A DNA stretch of 64,000 nucleotides, taken from Reticulitermes speratus (Eukaryota > Arthropoda > Insecta > Blattodea > Rhinotermitidae). Shown piece after piece: positions 22,735 through 33,659 of this stretch. The stretch covers positions 27,392,908 through 27,456,907 of the forward strand of contig JAJKFL010000003.1 in assembly GCA_021186555.1 (NCBI GenBank), given 5' to 3'. Below the pieces are notes generated by a model. It was given only the letters and a program-made list of their open reading frames with translations, had not been told where the DNA came from and searched no databases. Numbering within the stretch: the first letter of the stretch is position 1; each line of letters opens with the position of its first letter. The position numbers were made by a program, and so were the translations under genes.

Positions 22735-23180
22735 TTACCGCGCCTTCGTGTCTGCAGCCTTAGTTATCCAGCATGCAATACGCATGCCCCTATTATATTG
22801 TCATCTGTGGCCTGTCTGGCTCTACCATATTTTTCCACCTTATCTTATAAAGGGCACGATTTTCGGAAAAACTTTGTTGGATAGAAAATATGTGTTTTGA
22901 TTCTCTAGTACTTTTGTCTGAAACATTTCTCATTCTAAGAAGAATTCAGCGAGATATTATCTTAAACAAACATAGGTCTTTATGTAAAATACCCGTTATT
23001 GTTGTTAGATTTTAGTGAAATTTGAATTTTCGCAACATATTTTCGAAAAATAATCAAATATCAAATTTCATGTTTATCCGTTCAGTGGAAGCCGAGTTGT
23101 TCCATACGGAAGGACAGACAGACATGACGAAGCTAATAGTCGCTGTTCGCAGTTTTGCAAATGCTCCAGAATGACTAAAC
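22735..23180 (-). repeat. Repeat R1, copy 2 (inverted)
   Basis: Inverted copy of 14930-15450. It includes the complements of the diagnostic pieces: GCATGCTGGATAAC (22763-22776 reversed), GTGGCCTGTCTGGCTC, GAATTCAGCGAGATATTAT and GACGAAGCTAATAGTCGCTG. It ends near 23180 with TTTGCAAATGCTCC. With copy 1 it forms an outward-facing inverted pair 8.2 kb apart. Confidence 0.7.
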
Positions 23181-23189
23181 TCTTTTCTT

Positions 23190-24075
23190 TTTAGCCCATG
23201 AAACCAAACCCGAAAGCCCACCGGTTATCGAAGCTGCTCTATCTGTACATATAAATTTACCCCACTGTCACCTGATTTTTGCTTAATAAAAATCATTTAT
23301 TACTTAAAAAATTGCTCTTCCAGTGGAATTTCCCTTCAGGGACTTACAAAATAAAATAATTTTCACGATTTTTTTTCCCCCTTTAACTAGTACAAAAGCC
23401 ATCAGTTGAGCTTCAAACATGCTACAATATTGGGTCGTCGATCGTGATAGACGAGGAGGATAAATTGTATTTATATTGGAGCAATAAAACAACATTTAGT
23501 ACATACTTTATAAACGTTTCTTTTCATTCCATCGCACGGAAAAACACTTCTAATAAAACAATTAAGCTGTCAAAGACGGATTATATATATAAAAAAAGAA
23601 TTTCCAAACATTTTCGCGTACCATAAGAAACCATCCGCTTGCCACTAACAGTGTGCCTACCACCAGTTGAAAAGCCCCGACATAAAGCAATAATTTGTCA
23701 CATCTGTTGTACAGATGCGGAACCTAATCTCATAGTTTGAGGGACGAACATAAATAGCAGGTGTTTCGAAAGTACAGTAGGCCCTATTCAGAAAAATATT
23801 TGTTCGACAGTAGGCCTACTAGCTGTTGTCAATACTAATTCCTTTCAGTCCATTTATGAAATTGTTTTACTACAGTAATAAAGCAGAATACGGTGTTCTT
23901 TGAGGTTTTAAAGGCGTTGTTGATGAGGATAACAGTCTTCTGGGATATGACGCCATTTAGATTGGTACTTTTATTCGAGTACCCTGAACATGGAAGCAGC
24001 AAACATCTTCCATGTGTTGATAACAAATTACCAGTGAACATGGTGCCATTATCCAGAAGATTAGTTTGAAAACAG
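23190..24075. other. No recognised gene
   Basis: AT-rich; open frames are short and low-complexity. Confidence 0.5.
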
Positions 24076-24079
24076 AATA

Positions 24080-24122
24080 CTACTACTACTACTACCACTA
24101 CTACTACTAATAATAATAATAT
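24080..24122. repeat. (TAC)n/(TAA)n microsatellite
   Basis: ACT/TAC triplets pass into TAATAATAATAAT. The run lies directly beside repeat R2, as (TAA)n does near the other relatives of this repeat. Confidence 0.9.
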
Positions 24123-24129
24123 CATAATA

Positions 24130-24900
24130 AAATTCAATTTAGTGTTTATTAACGTGCTTCCTCAACAACATAAATGTAAAGTGTAAAGCCAGCATAAGAA
24201 CACAAATACAACACAAAACTACACAATACACAAAAACGAAAAACTGAACACAAAACAAACAGAAAACAAACAGCACATATAGCAACAATAACAAAATAAC
24301 AATATAAATGAAGCACTGGGACAAAAGTCCCATATACTGGAAACATTGATCAGTTGATTAGAGAATGTCAAAAATTAGTACAGAATCTGTTTGGAGGATG
24401 TAATGGGTTTCCTAAAGATGTTGACATCTTTGCACACAAGGTTAGCAGCCGAAAAGCGTCTAGCAAACGGAGAGGTTTCACGTAACGGAAAACATGACGG
24501 AGTTACAAAAATGACGAGGAAGAATTCGGGTACCATTAATATCCAAAAGAGACGGGCAATATTTTAAAATAATGTGACATGTGATGTGATCATGTATAAC
24601 AAATTCAAAAACTTTAGAAAAACTGTTTAAAAGCAAAATCGGTCTATAATTGATAACGAAGGGAAGAAAAAGCTACTCTTGATTCGCAAGTGTTTGTGAT
24701 TTGAAGAATGAGTAGCCATGACCAATAACTGACGTGCAAATAACATTAAGACTTGAAGGTACAATGTGGGTCTTCCTATGACGTGTGAGAACGCCACGCA
24801 GCCGTTTAAATAAATCGTCTCTTCCATAATAGCATGGAGCACTTTACGAATTCTACTGCTTGACAACGAAGAGGAGGAAAATAAACTTCATAATATCCAC
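24130..24900. repeat. Dispersed repeat R2, copy 2
   Basis: Matches 11935-12500 in two ordered blocks (near 24178-24225 and 24395-24530). It extends further right than copy 1. The reverse-strand frame 24866-24627 is short and unrecognised. Confidence 0.5.
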
Positions 24901-24904
24901 AGAA

Positions 24905-25850
24905 GTAGGAAGAAGGAAGGTGATTATTTCTCAGAACTGTGATAGGACAACATAAATGAGTGTCGGAGTTTGCACTGTGAATTTGATGTATTATAAACGC
25001 ATGCAGCTGTTACAGAGAGTAGAGAGGAAAGAGAGAGAGAGAGAGACAATAAGAAGAATATGGTGCCGGGAGAGGGGGAAGGGTTGAATTATTACAAGGA
25101 AACTGGTAGAATATTTGAAGGATTTGAAGGTTAGCGGGCGGTGCCGTCTAGTCCTGCTGGTAGAGATACATTGTAGCTAAGGGAGAGTGAATAACGTGAA
25201 GTGATGGAAAGTGGACTGTTTTCGGTATGCAGCAGAAGAAAGCTATTAAGCGGTTACTGTATTTGAGATGTAAATTTTGTGTCCGTTTTTGTCTGTTTCC
25301 GCTTTCTTATCGCGCCCCCAATACAGAACACCCAAACATAAAAAATCCACACAGTGTGCCTCCCTTACAAAAAATGACACGTACTGTACTGTACTCGTAC
25401 TGTTTACAAAAATAATCACTGTTTATTCTGAGAATCATAAGAAACTCGCAGAGCATATTAAAACAGGTGGTGTATATAGAGCTATCACTTTGTTTTAGAA
25501 GTTAGGAACATAGCATAGCCAGTGAAGTGGGCTGTAAAGTTAACAGTCATAAAATGCTGGTTACATGTAAGCGCAGATGTGCTAAAGAATGCAGTATTTC
25601 GGACATCGTCATCATAGACCTATTTTGACAGGCAACTGTAATCTCTTACACGAATTTCGCAGGCCTCTTCCGTTATTTTTTATTCTTTCGGGGAAGCCTA
25701 TATTAAAGTGCGTTAAATGATCTAATTTCTGATTTCGGGCTTCACGGTGATTTGATGGTGGTTTTATCCTGCTTTGGGATGATAATGCCGTGTGGAAGAG
25801 AACCTATTTCCAAAGTTTCAGATAAACCTGTGGCCTTCATCTCCCTTTAA
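24905..25850. other. No recognised gene; R3 trace
   Basis: Includes a (GA)n run near 25030-25048. Positions 25413-25480 resemble repeat R3 (AATAATCACTGTTTATTCTG). No gene is supported. Confidence 0.45.
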
Positions 25851-25886
25851 CTCGAAGACAGAGGCAGTAGGTTCCTCCGAAAGGTT
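25851..25886 (+). other. CTGAAGA/CCGAAAC-type stem-loop motif
   Basis: CTCGAAGACAGAGGCAG, then GGTTCCTCCGAAAGG: a GAGG/CCTC stem with the GAAA strand kept and the C after it changed to G. Related to 12908-12945 and 53181-53218. Confidence 0.35.
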
Positions 25887-26321
25887 AAAAACCGAGCCTT
25901 CTTTCACACGGCGCCATCACTCAACGACAGGATCAATGAAAGACTAAAACCAGGGACTAATGCAGCATCTTATAATACGCAGCTTTCCCACAGTAATCTA
26001 AGGAACAGCGGAATACCACTTTACTATCTAGCTAATACAAATTATATTCAAATTGTTCCTAAATTGCTGTATGAGACTGCAGAAATCTCTGAGCCATGGT
26101 AAACGTCAATTAATTTATAGCACAGGAGGGGAAGTCCTGTAGGATTGAAAATGGTAATTTATAACAGAATTATGGTTAGGTAGCATAAAGTCCGTTAAAA
26201 TTTCAACGGGATAACTTGAAAGTCTCATTTTTAACTACGGGTTTTACACATCTTCTAGAGACCCTCTCCTATAGCCAACTTTATATAACGAGGGGCAGAC
26301 TGAAATTGTGATTTTACTAGT

Positions 26322-26630
26322 ATGGGCCGGGATAGCATAGTCCTTATAGTGACTAGGATACTGGCTGGCTAGACGACCGAGGAGTCGTGGCTCGATTCCG
26401 GGCAGGGGCAAGAATTTTTCTTTTCTCCATGCGTCAAAAACCGACTGTGGGTCACACCCAGCTTCCTTGTCAATGGACACAGTGGCACTTCCCTGGGGCT
26501 AAAGAGGCCGGGGTGTGTAGATGACTACCCACTTATATCTAGCGCCGGTGTTCAGGATTAGTGGAGCTATACCTCCATTCCTGCATATGCCTCCATGGCG
26601 CGCAGAGGGACAACCTTTCCTTTATATTGT
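26322..26630 (+). repeat. SINE family S1
   Basis: Head GGCCGGGATAGCATAGTCC and B box GGCTCGATTCCGGG (about 26389-26402). The body has AAAGAGGCCGGGGTG and the 3' part GGAGCTATACCTCCATTC and GCCTCCATGGCGCG. It keeps the full S1 length. Confidence 0.8.
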
Positions 26631-26634
26631 ACTC

Positions 26635-27845
26635 ACGATACACGCTATGAACTTGAAAGATACTGGGAAGACAGCTTGCTGGAGTAAGCGGCGATGCTGT
26701 CTGCAGATAATGCTGTACGACGAAGTCCAGACTGTAAATCGACTGAAGCTTAGGTATTTACCATTTCAGTTTGTTTCTGCCTTCTTCTGTTCTGATGCGT
26801 TATTAATTCGAACTGTGACTGTCAACAAACATATTCAAAACTACAGACCATGAGGCCTTTGCATTTCACATAGGGCCATTTGGCATGTTAAATACGAGGG
26901 TTAACAGTAGTGCACTGACTATGAATAATAATGAAGGAACACACAAAAAAGTCCTAAATTCTCATCAATAACCGAAACCATTAATAGAACCTTGAAAGAT
27001 AAAATGAAAGAGAGGTACATTACAAATGATCGTTGTTATTGGCAGTGAAACTGTAACAGGAAATCAACAACAGACAACTAACATTTATTTGATACCCAAA
27101 AGAAAAATGCACAAGTTCAATGTAATTCGCGATATAAATTCGGAATACGCAAGAGGAAGTATGCAGACCTGCCTCCCCTTCGCGCCGTTTATTGAAACTA
27201 AATATACCTTACTCTTAAGAAGACGAGGGGGAAATGCTCAAACCGTGAGCGAAATTGTGTGCGAAGAGTGTAATTTGACGTAATTCGCAGTGAAGGAGAC
27301 ACATCTTACAAATATGAAGTTACGCATGAAAATCCTATTAAAAGGGTTACGCACAAAAACCGATGAAATCCACAAATTGAAGGGATGCTTATAGGTTAAT
27401 GATATCTTGGTCCTACGTAAGAAGGACTTACGACTTTGTTATCTTATTCTCCTTCTTAAAAAGGCAAAGAGGTTAGAAAATATCCGCAGAGTGTAGCACT
27501 TCTGACACACCTGAAATTTTAATGTCCTACAATCTGTAGTAACATGTCAGACATGCAAAATTTTTAATTGGAAGCGACATTTGTTATATTAATTATCAGG
27601 GTCATCATGGAATGACGTGTGGGAAGAGATATTAAAAAAAAATATGCAGCTTCTATTCGAGTAATATTTTTGTAGGGTGTAAATAATAATATGGCAGCCA
27701 TGCGAAAATTTTGTTTAGCGTACGCTTTGATAGCGTGTACTAAACAACTGGAAGTTGGTAAGTGAAATTTTATACGGATATACTTCACAGAAATAATTAT
27801 AATCTACATTAGACGCCTATACGCAAAACATTGTTTGTAATTCAG
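26635..27845. other. No recognised gene
   Basis: The open frame 27026-27283 (85 codons) has no family motif. The rest is AT-rich. Confidence 0.45.
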
Positions 27846-28070
27846 ACCAAGGGTTACACGAAGTTTCACCCTGATTCCAGGAGGTACGTGAAGTTTCACT
27901 CAGAAACCAGGGATACGTGAAGTTTTGTTGTGGGGCTCAGGTGCCCTTGATGTGTCCACTCTGAGAAAAAGAGAAGGATGAAGTTTAATTCTCAGTCGGG
28001 CGATACGTGAAGTTTTATTCTGATACCAAGGGGTGCGTGAAGACTCATTCAAAGGCAGGAGGGTACGTCA
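27846..28070 (+). repeat. Degenerate minisatellite, about 29-30 bp unit
   Basis: Repeats of a unit like GGTACGTGAAGTTTCACTCA followed by a CCAGG block, starting near 27850, 27883, 27913, 27974, 28003, 28032 and 28061. One or two units between 27913 and 27974 are scrambled. Copies differ by substitutions and 1-3 base indels. Confidence 0.7.
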
Positions 28071-28361
28071 GCTGCAAAAGTTCAGAGACGCTGTTCCAAA
28101 CCATGAAGTGTAAACTTGTGGTGGTGACAAGGCACGACCGGTGGCGTAGCAGTTGCTCCATATCACGTCTCGTGCCCATTATCTCGGGCACACGTCACGA
28201 CCTTGAGCCCTGTTCGTGACAGCCTTACGCATGACCTTCAGGAGGGAGCGGCCTTAACGTAACCACGGAATGTAGTTCTGCCTACGCGCAGTGAATCAGC
28301 GTTGACATTGGGCGGTCCTTCGACTGAACTGCAGATAGAACTGTCCCATTTGACGTTCTGT

Positions 28362-28657
28362 TCTGTCTTTATTTTTTATTTTTTTTTCTATAGCTCGACA
28401 GCCCTATATGGGCCTGGGCCTCCTCGTTTCGTCGAGGTATCATGATCACACACTTTTGAGACACACCACAGTCGGTAGGACTCCTCTGGACGAGGGACCA
28501 GCTCGTCGCAGAGACCTCTACCTGACAACACACAACACTCACAAGAGACAGACATCCATGCCCCCGGTGGGATTCGAACCCACGATCCTAGTAAGCGAGC
28601 GGCCGAAGACCCACGCCTTAGACCGCACGGCCACTGGGATCGGCTCTGTCTTTATTT
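28362..28657 (-). repeat. Complete S2 SINE with 13-bp target duplication
   Basis: TCTGTCTTTATTT at 28362-28374 is repeated exactly at 28645-28657. Between them lies a reverse-strand S2 SINE: head GCCGATCCCAGTGGCCGTGC at the right, perfect B box GGGTTCGAATCCC at about 28568-28580, and a T-run at 28375-28387 that is the A-tail. It is nearly identical to the copy at 14157-14426. The exact duplication and low divergence suggest a fairly recent insertion. Confidence 0.9.
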
Positions 28658-28794
28658 AATCCTGGCTAATTCGGTAAAATAATGTTAAATACATTTATGA
28701 CTTTCTAAATTATTCCGTATTACAGGAAGGACAAGCTCCTAGATCGAACCACTTCGCAAAATTACGTGTTTTGGAATGTTGCACCTTGTGGTCT

Positions 28795-28832
28795 CATAGA
28801 TAGATAACCACATCGGAGCAACCTGCTGCCTT
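28795..28832 (-). other. Weak CTGAAGA/CCGAAAC-type stem-loop
   Basis: The minus strand reads AGATGAAGGCAGCAGGTTGC, then TCCGATGTGG. It is a degraded relative of the other motifs, with the GAAAC strand lost. Confidence 0.25.
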
Positions 28833-28974
28833 CATCTTTACGCTATACGACGTCATATCCCAAAAGTCCATGACCTTTACCCCTAGAAGGTTCACGAACA
28901 GCAGATTCTTCACGTGTCAGTGCGTGTGTACTAGACTATACGTCAATTCCGGAAGACAGATCCTAATGCTCTAG

Positions 28975-29083
28975 TCTGTGACAACCTTGATGACGGTGAA
29001 GGACAGAAACCACCTGGAAGACCAGGTTCACATGAAAGACAGCATTAAAATGCATGTTAAAGAAATAATATGGGAGGGTGTGG
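28975..29083 (+). pseudogene. LINE C-terminal fragment, part 1 (before SINE insertion)
   Basis: The + strand reads a GEGQKPPGRPG-like phrase (the GRP arginine-rich segment just before the end of ORF2) and leads into ATGGGAGGGTGTGG, where an S1 SINE is inserted. Part 2 continues at 29365. Confidence 0.65.
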
Positions 29084-29364
29084 GCCAGGATAGCGTAGTG
29101 GTATAGCGACTCGCTACGGGCTGGACAGCCCAGGGATCGAATCCCGGTGGAGGCATATTTTCCGCACCAGTCCAGACCGGCCCTGGGGCCCACCCAGCCT
29201 CCCGTACAGTGGGTACCATGTATCTTTCCCGGGGATAAAGCGGCCGGGGCGTGGCGTTGGCCACCAACACCTATGTAGCGCCGAGGTTAAAGAAAAAGTA
29301 AAGCTATATCTCTACTCCCCGTCTGGGCCTCCGTGGCCTGTTAAAGGCTGAACTGTACAACTTG
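29084..29364 (+). repeat. S1 SINE nested in a LINE, 15-bp duplication
   Basis: TATGGGAGGGTGTGG at 29069-29083 and TATGGGAGGGCGTGG at 29365-29379 (14 of 15 identical) flank a full-length S1 copy with head GGATAGCGTAGTGGTATAGC and B box GGGATCGAATCCC (about 29132-29144). The LINE reading resumes directly after the second duplication, so order and boundaries are clear. Confidence 0.88.
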
Positions 29365-29545
29365 TATGGGAGGGCGTGGACTGGATTTATCTGGCACAGG
29401 ACAAGAGTAGATAGCGGGCTTTAGTGAAGAAGGTTATGAACCTTCGGATTCCATATCACGCGGGTGATTTCTTGAATAGTTGAGAAACCACTGGCTAGTC
29501 AAGAAGGACTCTGTGCCTTTAGTCCGTTAATTAGATGACACGAGA
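29365..29545 (+). pseudogene. LINE 3' end, part 2
   Basis: The + strand reads LDWIYLAQDKSR, a stop, then RALVKKVMNLRIP (frame kept), followed by the tail GCGGGTGATTTCTTGAA and TAGTCAAGAAGGACTCTG. It is the same ORF2 terminus as at 14690-14895, broken by an in-frame stop. Confidence 0.75.
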
Positions 29546-29549
29546 AGTC

Positions 29550-31790
29550 ATCTGTTTGGAGCAGTGGTTGAATGTAGTGGCTTCTACCTAAATAATGAAC
29601 TTCATGGCATATAGGTACTATGGGCATATGGTTAATGTACAATTTTCGCGTATGTTTTCGTGGTGGTGTTTACTTAAGCCCAGTACAAGTTTACATTATT
29701 TTCACATACTCGAGTGTTAGCACTAACGTAGGTTACAACAGTAATTATATGTCCTGGGACAGCTACGTTAAGAGTTAAAAACCCGTGCACTTTACCCGCA
29801 TAGGATCTTGATGTATTTTGCGTGATTCTCAAAATTAACCGCTATAATTGCCATGAAAGGCGTTAACCACCCGTTCTTAGTAATGGAAACACAGTGTTTC
29901 CTGTGAGGTAGGAACCGAATTTCTAATTCTGTTTATATGAATTCTGTGCTTCAAATAGATTGATAATGAGTTAATTACTACAAATTTGTATTAGGCCTAA
30001 CAGTGGACTGTTCACGGTTGTATGTTTGTATTGCGGACATGCTGTGTCCCTGACGAAGATGGTGGGTTGGAAAAGTAGATGGCACATTTCGGAGTGCTGT
30101 CAAAGTGGGAGTCGTTGACTTTGTTGAACAGTTATGAATACAAATTCACGTCCACAACACCACTTGATGGCGAATAACAAGCAGATGATGTAAGATGAGG
30201 TGGATGTGATTACAATGAAACAATTCAGTTATTTGTGTACAAGATATATTAATTTAATGTAGTTCGATATTTCTGAATATTACGTACAGTATTTGTAAGG
30301 AGAAAACAGAAGTAGTACTTTGTAACATAAAAGGGATGTAGGTGCAGCTGACCATCAAGGATAGGAGCGTCACCTAAATGTAAACAATTCCCCGTGAAGG
30401 CAGCTGTCTTCGCCCTTATACGAGTTTAGTGCTTGAATGGGAGTTGGTCATCACGTGATATAGGATTATTCTGAAATTGACTGGACTAGAAAATCATAAA
30501 AATTAGCACGTGAAGTGGCGGGATTCAAGTGCAACAGAACGGTACTACGGGTTCTTGTTACATCAGCCAGTGCGAACTTTGAAAAAAGAGTATTATAATT
30601 TACGACTTGTCTGACATTTATTGCTTTATTTACTCTCTTACAGCCAGATCTTCCTGTTTTGTGACAGCTACCCACCTGCAGCTGAACTGTTCCTTATTGA
30701 ATAATCGAAAACGTGCATTACACAAGCATGTACCTTAAAAACTACATTGCCTGCATACGTGTAATGTGGTTGCATTATGCCACGCCGTGTGTGTCTACTT
30801 CTCACGTGCTTTAACAAGTGACAGCTCTATGTTAAAAAGGTGACATATGACAGATAAAGATGTAACTTATTTCACAGAAAATAAATGAATTTACGAAATG
30901 GGTAAAGGTTGAAGGCAAGAAAGGAATGATTTTCTGTTGAATTTCAGGGGGCCGTATCCATTATTAATGCTAAAAAATAAAACAACCTTGGGGGAAGCTT
31001 GCTCTTATTCTATTCAGACTGGTAGAGCTATTAGAAAACATGTGATGTCATGCTGCCTTCATTTGGGGTACTGTCAAGGGCAGTCAGAAATGCGTGCAAT
31101 GGTTAGCACACGACAGGCGGTACATAGCTTTATCAAGAACATCGAAGGAGCAACAACACTCTTTCGTAATAATTACATCATAATTTTCACAGATATTACG
31201 ATTTCGCGGGAAAATATACGCGTAAGGATTAATTTCACGTGAGAATTTCTCATGAGCCGCCTGTCGAAGTATAAAAAGTCTGATTTTGTTGTTGGTATCA
31301 GCAGCTTCAGGGATTTTCTTCAAAAACTTATCTGACTCTAATCTTTAAAACAAAGTGGTTAGAATGTATGTACCAGTTGCTTTAACATTAAGAACTGGTG
31401 CATTCTATCAACATAATGTGTTTAAGTGTTTCGTTTGATTCCAACAACACAAATATCAGTAATTTCTCTAAACAGCATTAACCGGCTGGTCAGTGTAATG
31501 ACAGTTTTTGTGCTTTCTGTGAGACAGAAATGGAATTTCTAAACATCACTTCGGTGAACTTGAGTCGTCGAAGTGTGCTTGTTATGTACATTTATTTACT
31601 TGTTTGTTTGTTTGTTTACTTATGGTTGTTTAACAACTCTGTCAGTAGCTGAGATTATACACATATTTTCGAATTTAGGATGAGTAGTGAAAAGTGAAGT
31701 GAAGATGACGTGAAAGGAAGTGCTTGTAACATAGTTTGATGTACCATCTCAGCATGCCTGTAAGAATTGCGGAAAGCCGCAAAAAATCTG
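29550..31790. other. No recognised gene
   Basis: A (TTTG)n run lies near 31592-31617. Open frames (for example 30937-31242) lack any family signature. Confidence 0.5.
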
Positions 31791-31794
31791 TCAG

Positions 31795-31885
31795 AATAGC
31801 GGCTCTCCGGGCCGAGAGTTGGCCCGGGATTTCCCGAGTACGAAGCAGGTGTTACCACTCGACCATGTCTTTCGGCGCTACCAGA
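31795..31885 (-). repeat. tRNA-like SINE head
   Basis: The minus strand reads CATGGTCGAGTGGTAACACC, then TGCTTCGTACTCGGGAAATC and a degenerate B box. This is an A-box/anticodon-arm/B-box order. It resembles the head at 49985-50090. Confidence 0.5.
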
Positions 31886-31889
31886 GCGG

Positions 31890-32515
31890 AAACCAACACT
31901 GGATATTAGTGATGATTGAAATTCTTGTCATTAAACAATGTTTCGGGATTATAATTGCAACAATTGGCAACGCTGTTACTAGTGAATCTACAATTCATCT
32001 TGTCCTCCCCTTGTACGGATAGTAGGGCCTATTTAAAAATACGCGTTGGAGGACACTTTCAGACTATTGTTATTCCTTACAGAAAACGAGGGAAAGAAAG
32101 CGGATTTTGAAGATCCGGTTATCAGAAAAACAAAGGTTCAGTTATTAGTATGACAAACTGTTTCAAAATTCGACAAAAATAGACGGAGTGATTTGTTCGC
32201 TCTTACTGATGTCACAAAGGTTGGAAATTTATTCCCTGATGCAAATTTCTTGTGAAAATGTAAAACAAAATCATAAGCCTAGGTACAGAACCTGTTGTAG
32301 TGCGTGAAACAATGACATTAGTAACAAAAATGGAAATCAGATCAGTCGAATGAGTACTACTCTTCGATTCAGCACCTTCTTGCCTTACATCTTGCACGAA
32401 TTTGAATATAGTCTTACTACAGTTTTACCTGCTCTTACATATAATCTCGAACTACGACAGTGCATGATACTGACGATGTTTGAAAACCAGAGCGCTCTCG
32501 ATTATACGACTACGG
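31890..32515. other. No recognised gene
   Basis: No supported feature. Confidence 0.5.
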
Positions 32516-32519
32516 TATT

Positions 32520-32790
32520 TAGAAATAAGAGAGAAGATTGAGAGGAGAATAGAAAATCACATATTGAGAAGATGCATAAATTGCATCCTTTACCAGGTAT
32601 TATCATGATGAGAATATGAACGAGAATGAGATGGGCTGAGAATGTAGCGACATGAGGATAGATGCGAAAGACATACAACTTTCGCTGGAGAACCTGAAGA
32701 GATCAGACCACTTGGAGGTCTTAGCGTAAATGAGTTGTGGATTCTGTTGTAGTGGCTCAGGGTAGGGTCCAGTGGTGGACAAATATGTAT
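32520..32790 (+). pseudogene. Degraded LINE 3' end
   Basis: The + strand carries MRWAENVATM-like, ENLKRSDHLEVL-like and TGGCTCAGGGTAGGGTCC pieces, in the order of the LINE tail at 14690-14895 and 28975-29545 (GHVARM, KPEGKRPLGRP, LAQDRDRW). Heavily mutated. Confidence 0.5.
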
Positions 32791-32794
32791 GCGT

Positions 32795-33235
32795 TTATGC
32801 GCCTTCAGCTTCCATAGAAGGCAAGACATTTCTTGCCTTTTTAAACAACTGTTATTCGGCTTAGTTACAGACGAACTCTCTAATGAAACTTACGTCACTA
32901 AACTGGGAGCTGTATCTGGATCACTTGCATCGCTGTGGCTATGATACTGGATTTCGGACGACCGTTACACGAGGAAATAAGGACATCAGAATAGAACCCA
33001 TAAAATACAATGACTATCTTTTCCTTGACCTGTTCGGGGACGGGGACAGCATTGAAACTACAGTTAAAATGATACAACGTTACAGTCTTCTATTTCATGT
33101 CTTACATACATCTTCATTGCGTGCTGCCCCGTGCGCAGCACTTTTGACATCTCATCGTCGGTAAAGTCGCTAACAAGATACAAGGAAGCGTCCATTCTAA
33201 AGAATATTATAAGGAAGGCGGAATAAAATCAGAAA
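32795..33235. other. No recognised gene
   Basis: The 93-codon open frame 32883-33164 has no recognisable domain; its right neighbour is a transposon end, so it may be interior transposon sequence. Confidence 0.4.
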
Positions 33236-33239
33236 AATA

Positions 33240-33327
33240 AAAAGGGTATAAAATTTGGGACAAAATTCGTTTGGGACATGTCTTATTTCGGGGACTGTCC
33301 CCGAAATCCGGGACGAGTGGTCACCTT
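33240..33327 (-). mobile_element. hAT-type terminal sequence
   Basis: From 33327 leftward the minus strand reads AAGGTGACCACTCGTCCCGG, then ATTTCGGGGACAGTCCCCGA. It resembles the terminal and subterminal repeats of hAT-type nonautonomous elements. The partner end was not found. Confidence 0.4.
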
Positions 33328-33603
33328 AGCACAAAACGTACTTCTATACTGCATATATTTGTACTTACGGAGATCCATTACTGTGATTATTTCTCTCTTA
33401 TTCCGGTCCTATTCTTATGAAGAATTTATTGTTTCCGCAGCCACTTTTAATTCTGTCTGATACAACCTCAAGTTTTGACCGTCGTCATGTTTGTAACTTC
33501 CTTCTAAAAATATTATTTTCTGCACAGTATGGAGGTTAGCTTCCGATAAATCTCCCTACCAAATTTTACTTATGCAGCTGAAATTGTTCATAAGTAATCC
33601 CCA

Positions 33604-33650
33604 TCAACCGAATAGAATAGAATAGAATAAAATAGAATAGAATAGAACAA
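33604..33650. repeat. (AATAG)n tail of the adjacent LINE
   Basis: About eight AATAG-type pentamers. On the minus strand it reads (TTCTA)n just after the LINE stop, so it is the 3' tandem tail of that element. Confidence 0.85.
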
Positions 33651-33659
33651 ATAATGGGT

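Noticed and set aside
24139-24346. Hydrophobic reverse-strand frames near 24.2 kb
   Set aside because: They come from AC-rich low-complexity sequence of repeat R2.
27846-28070. CRISPR-like array
   Set aside because: The units are contiguous and degenerate with no unique spacers, and the genome is eukaryotic.
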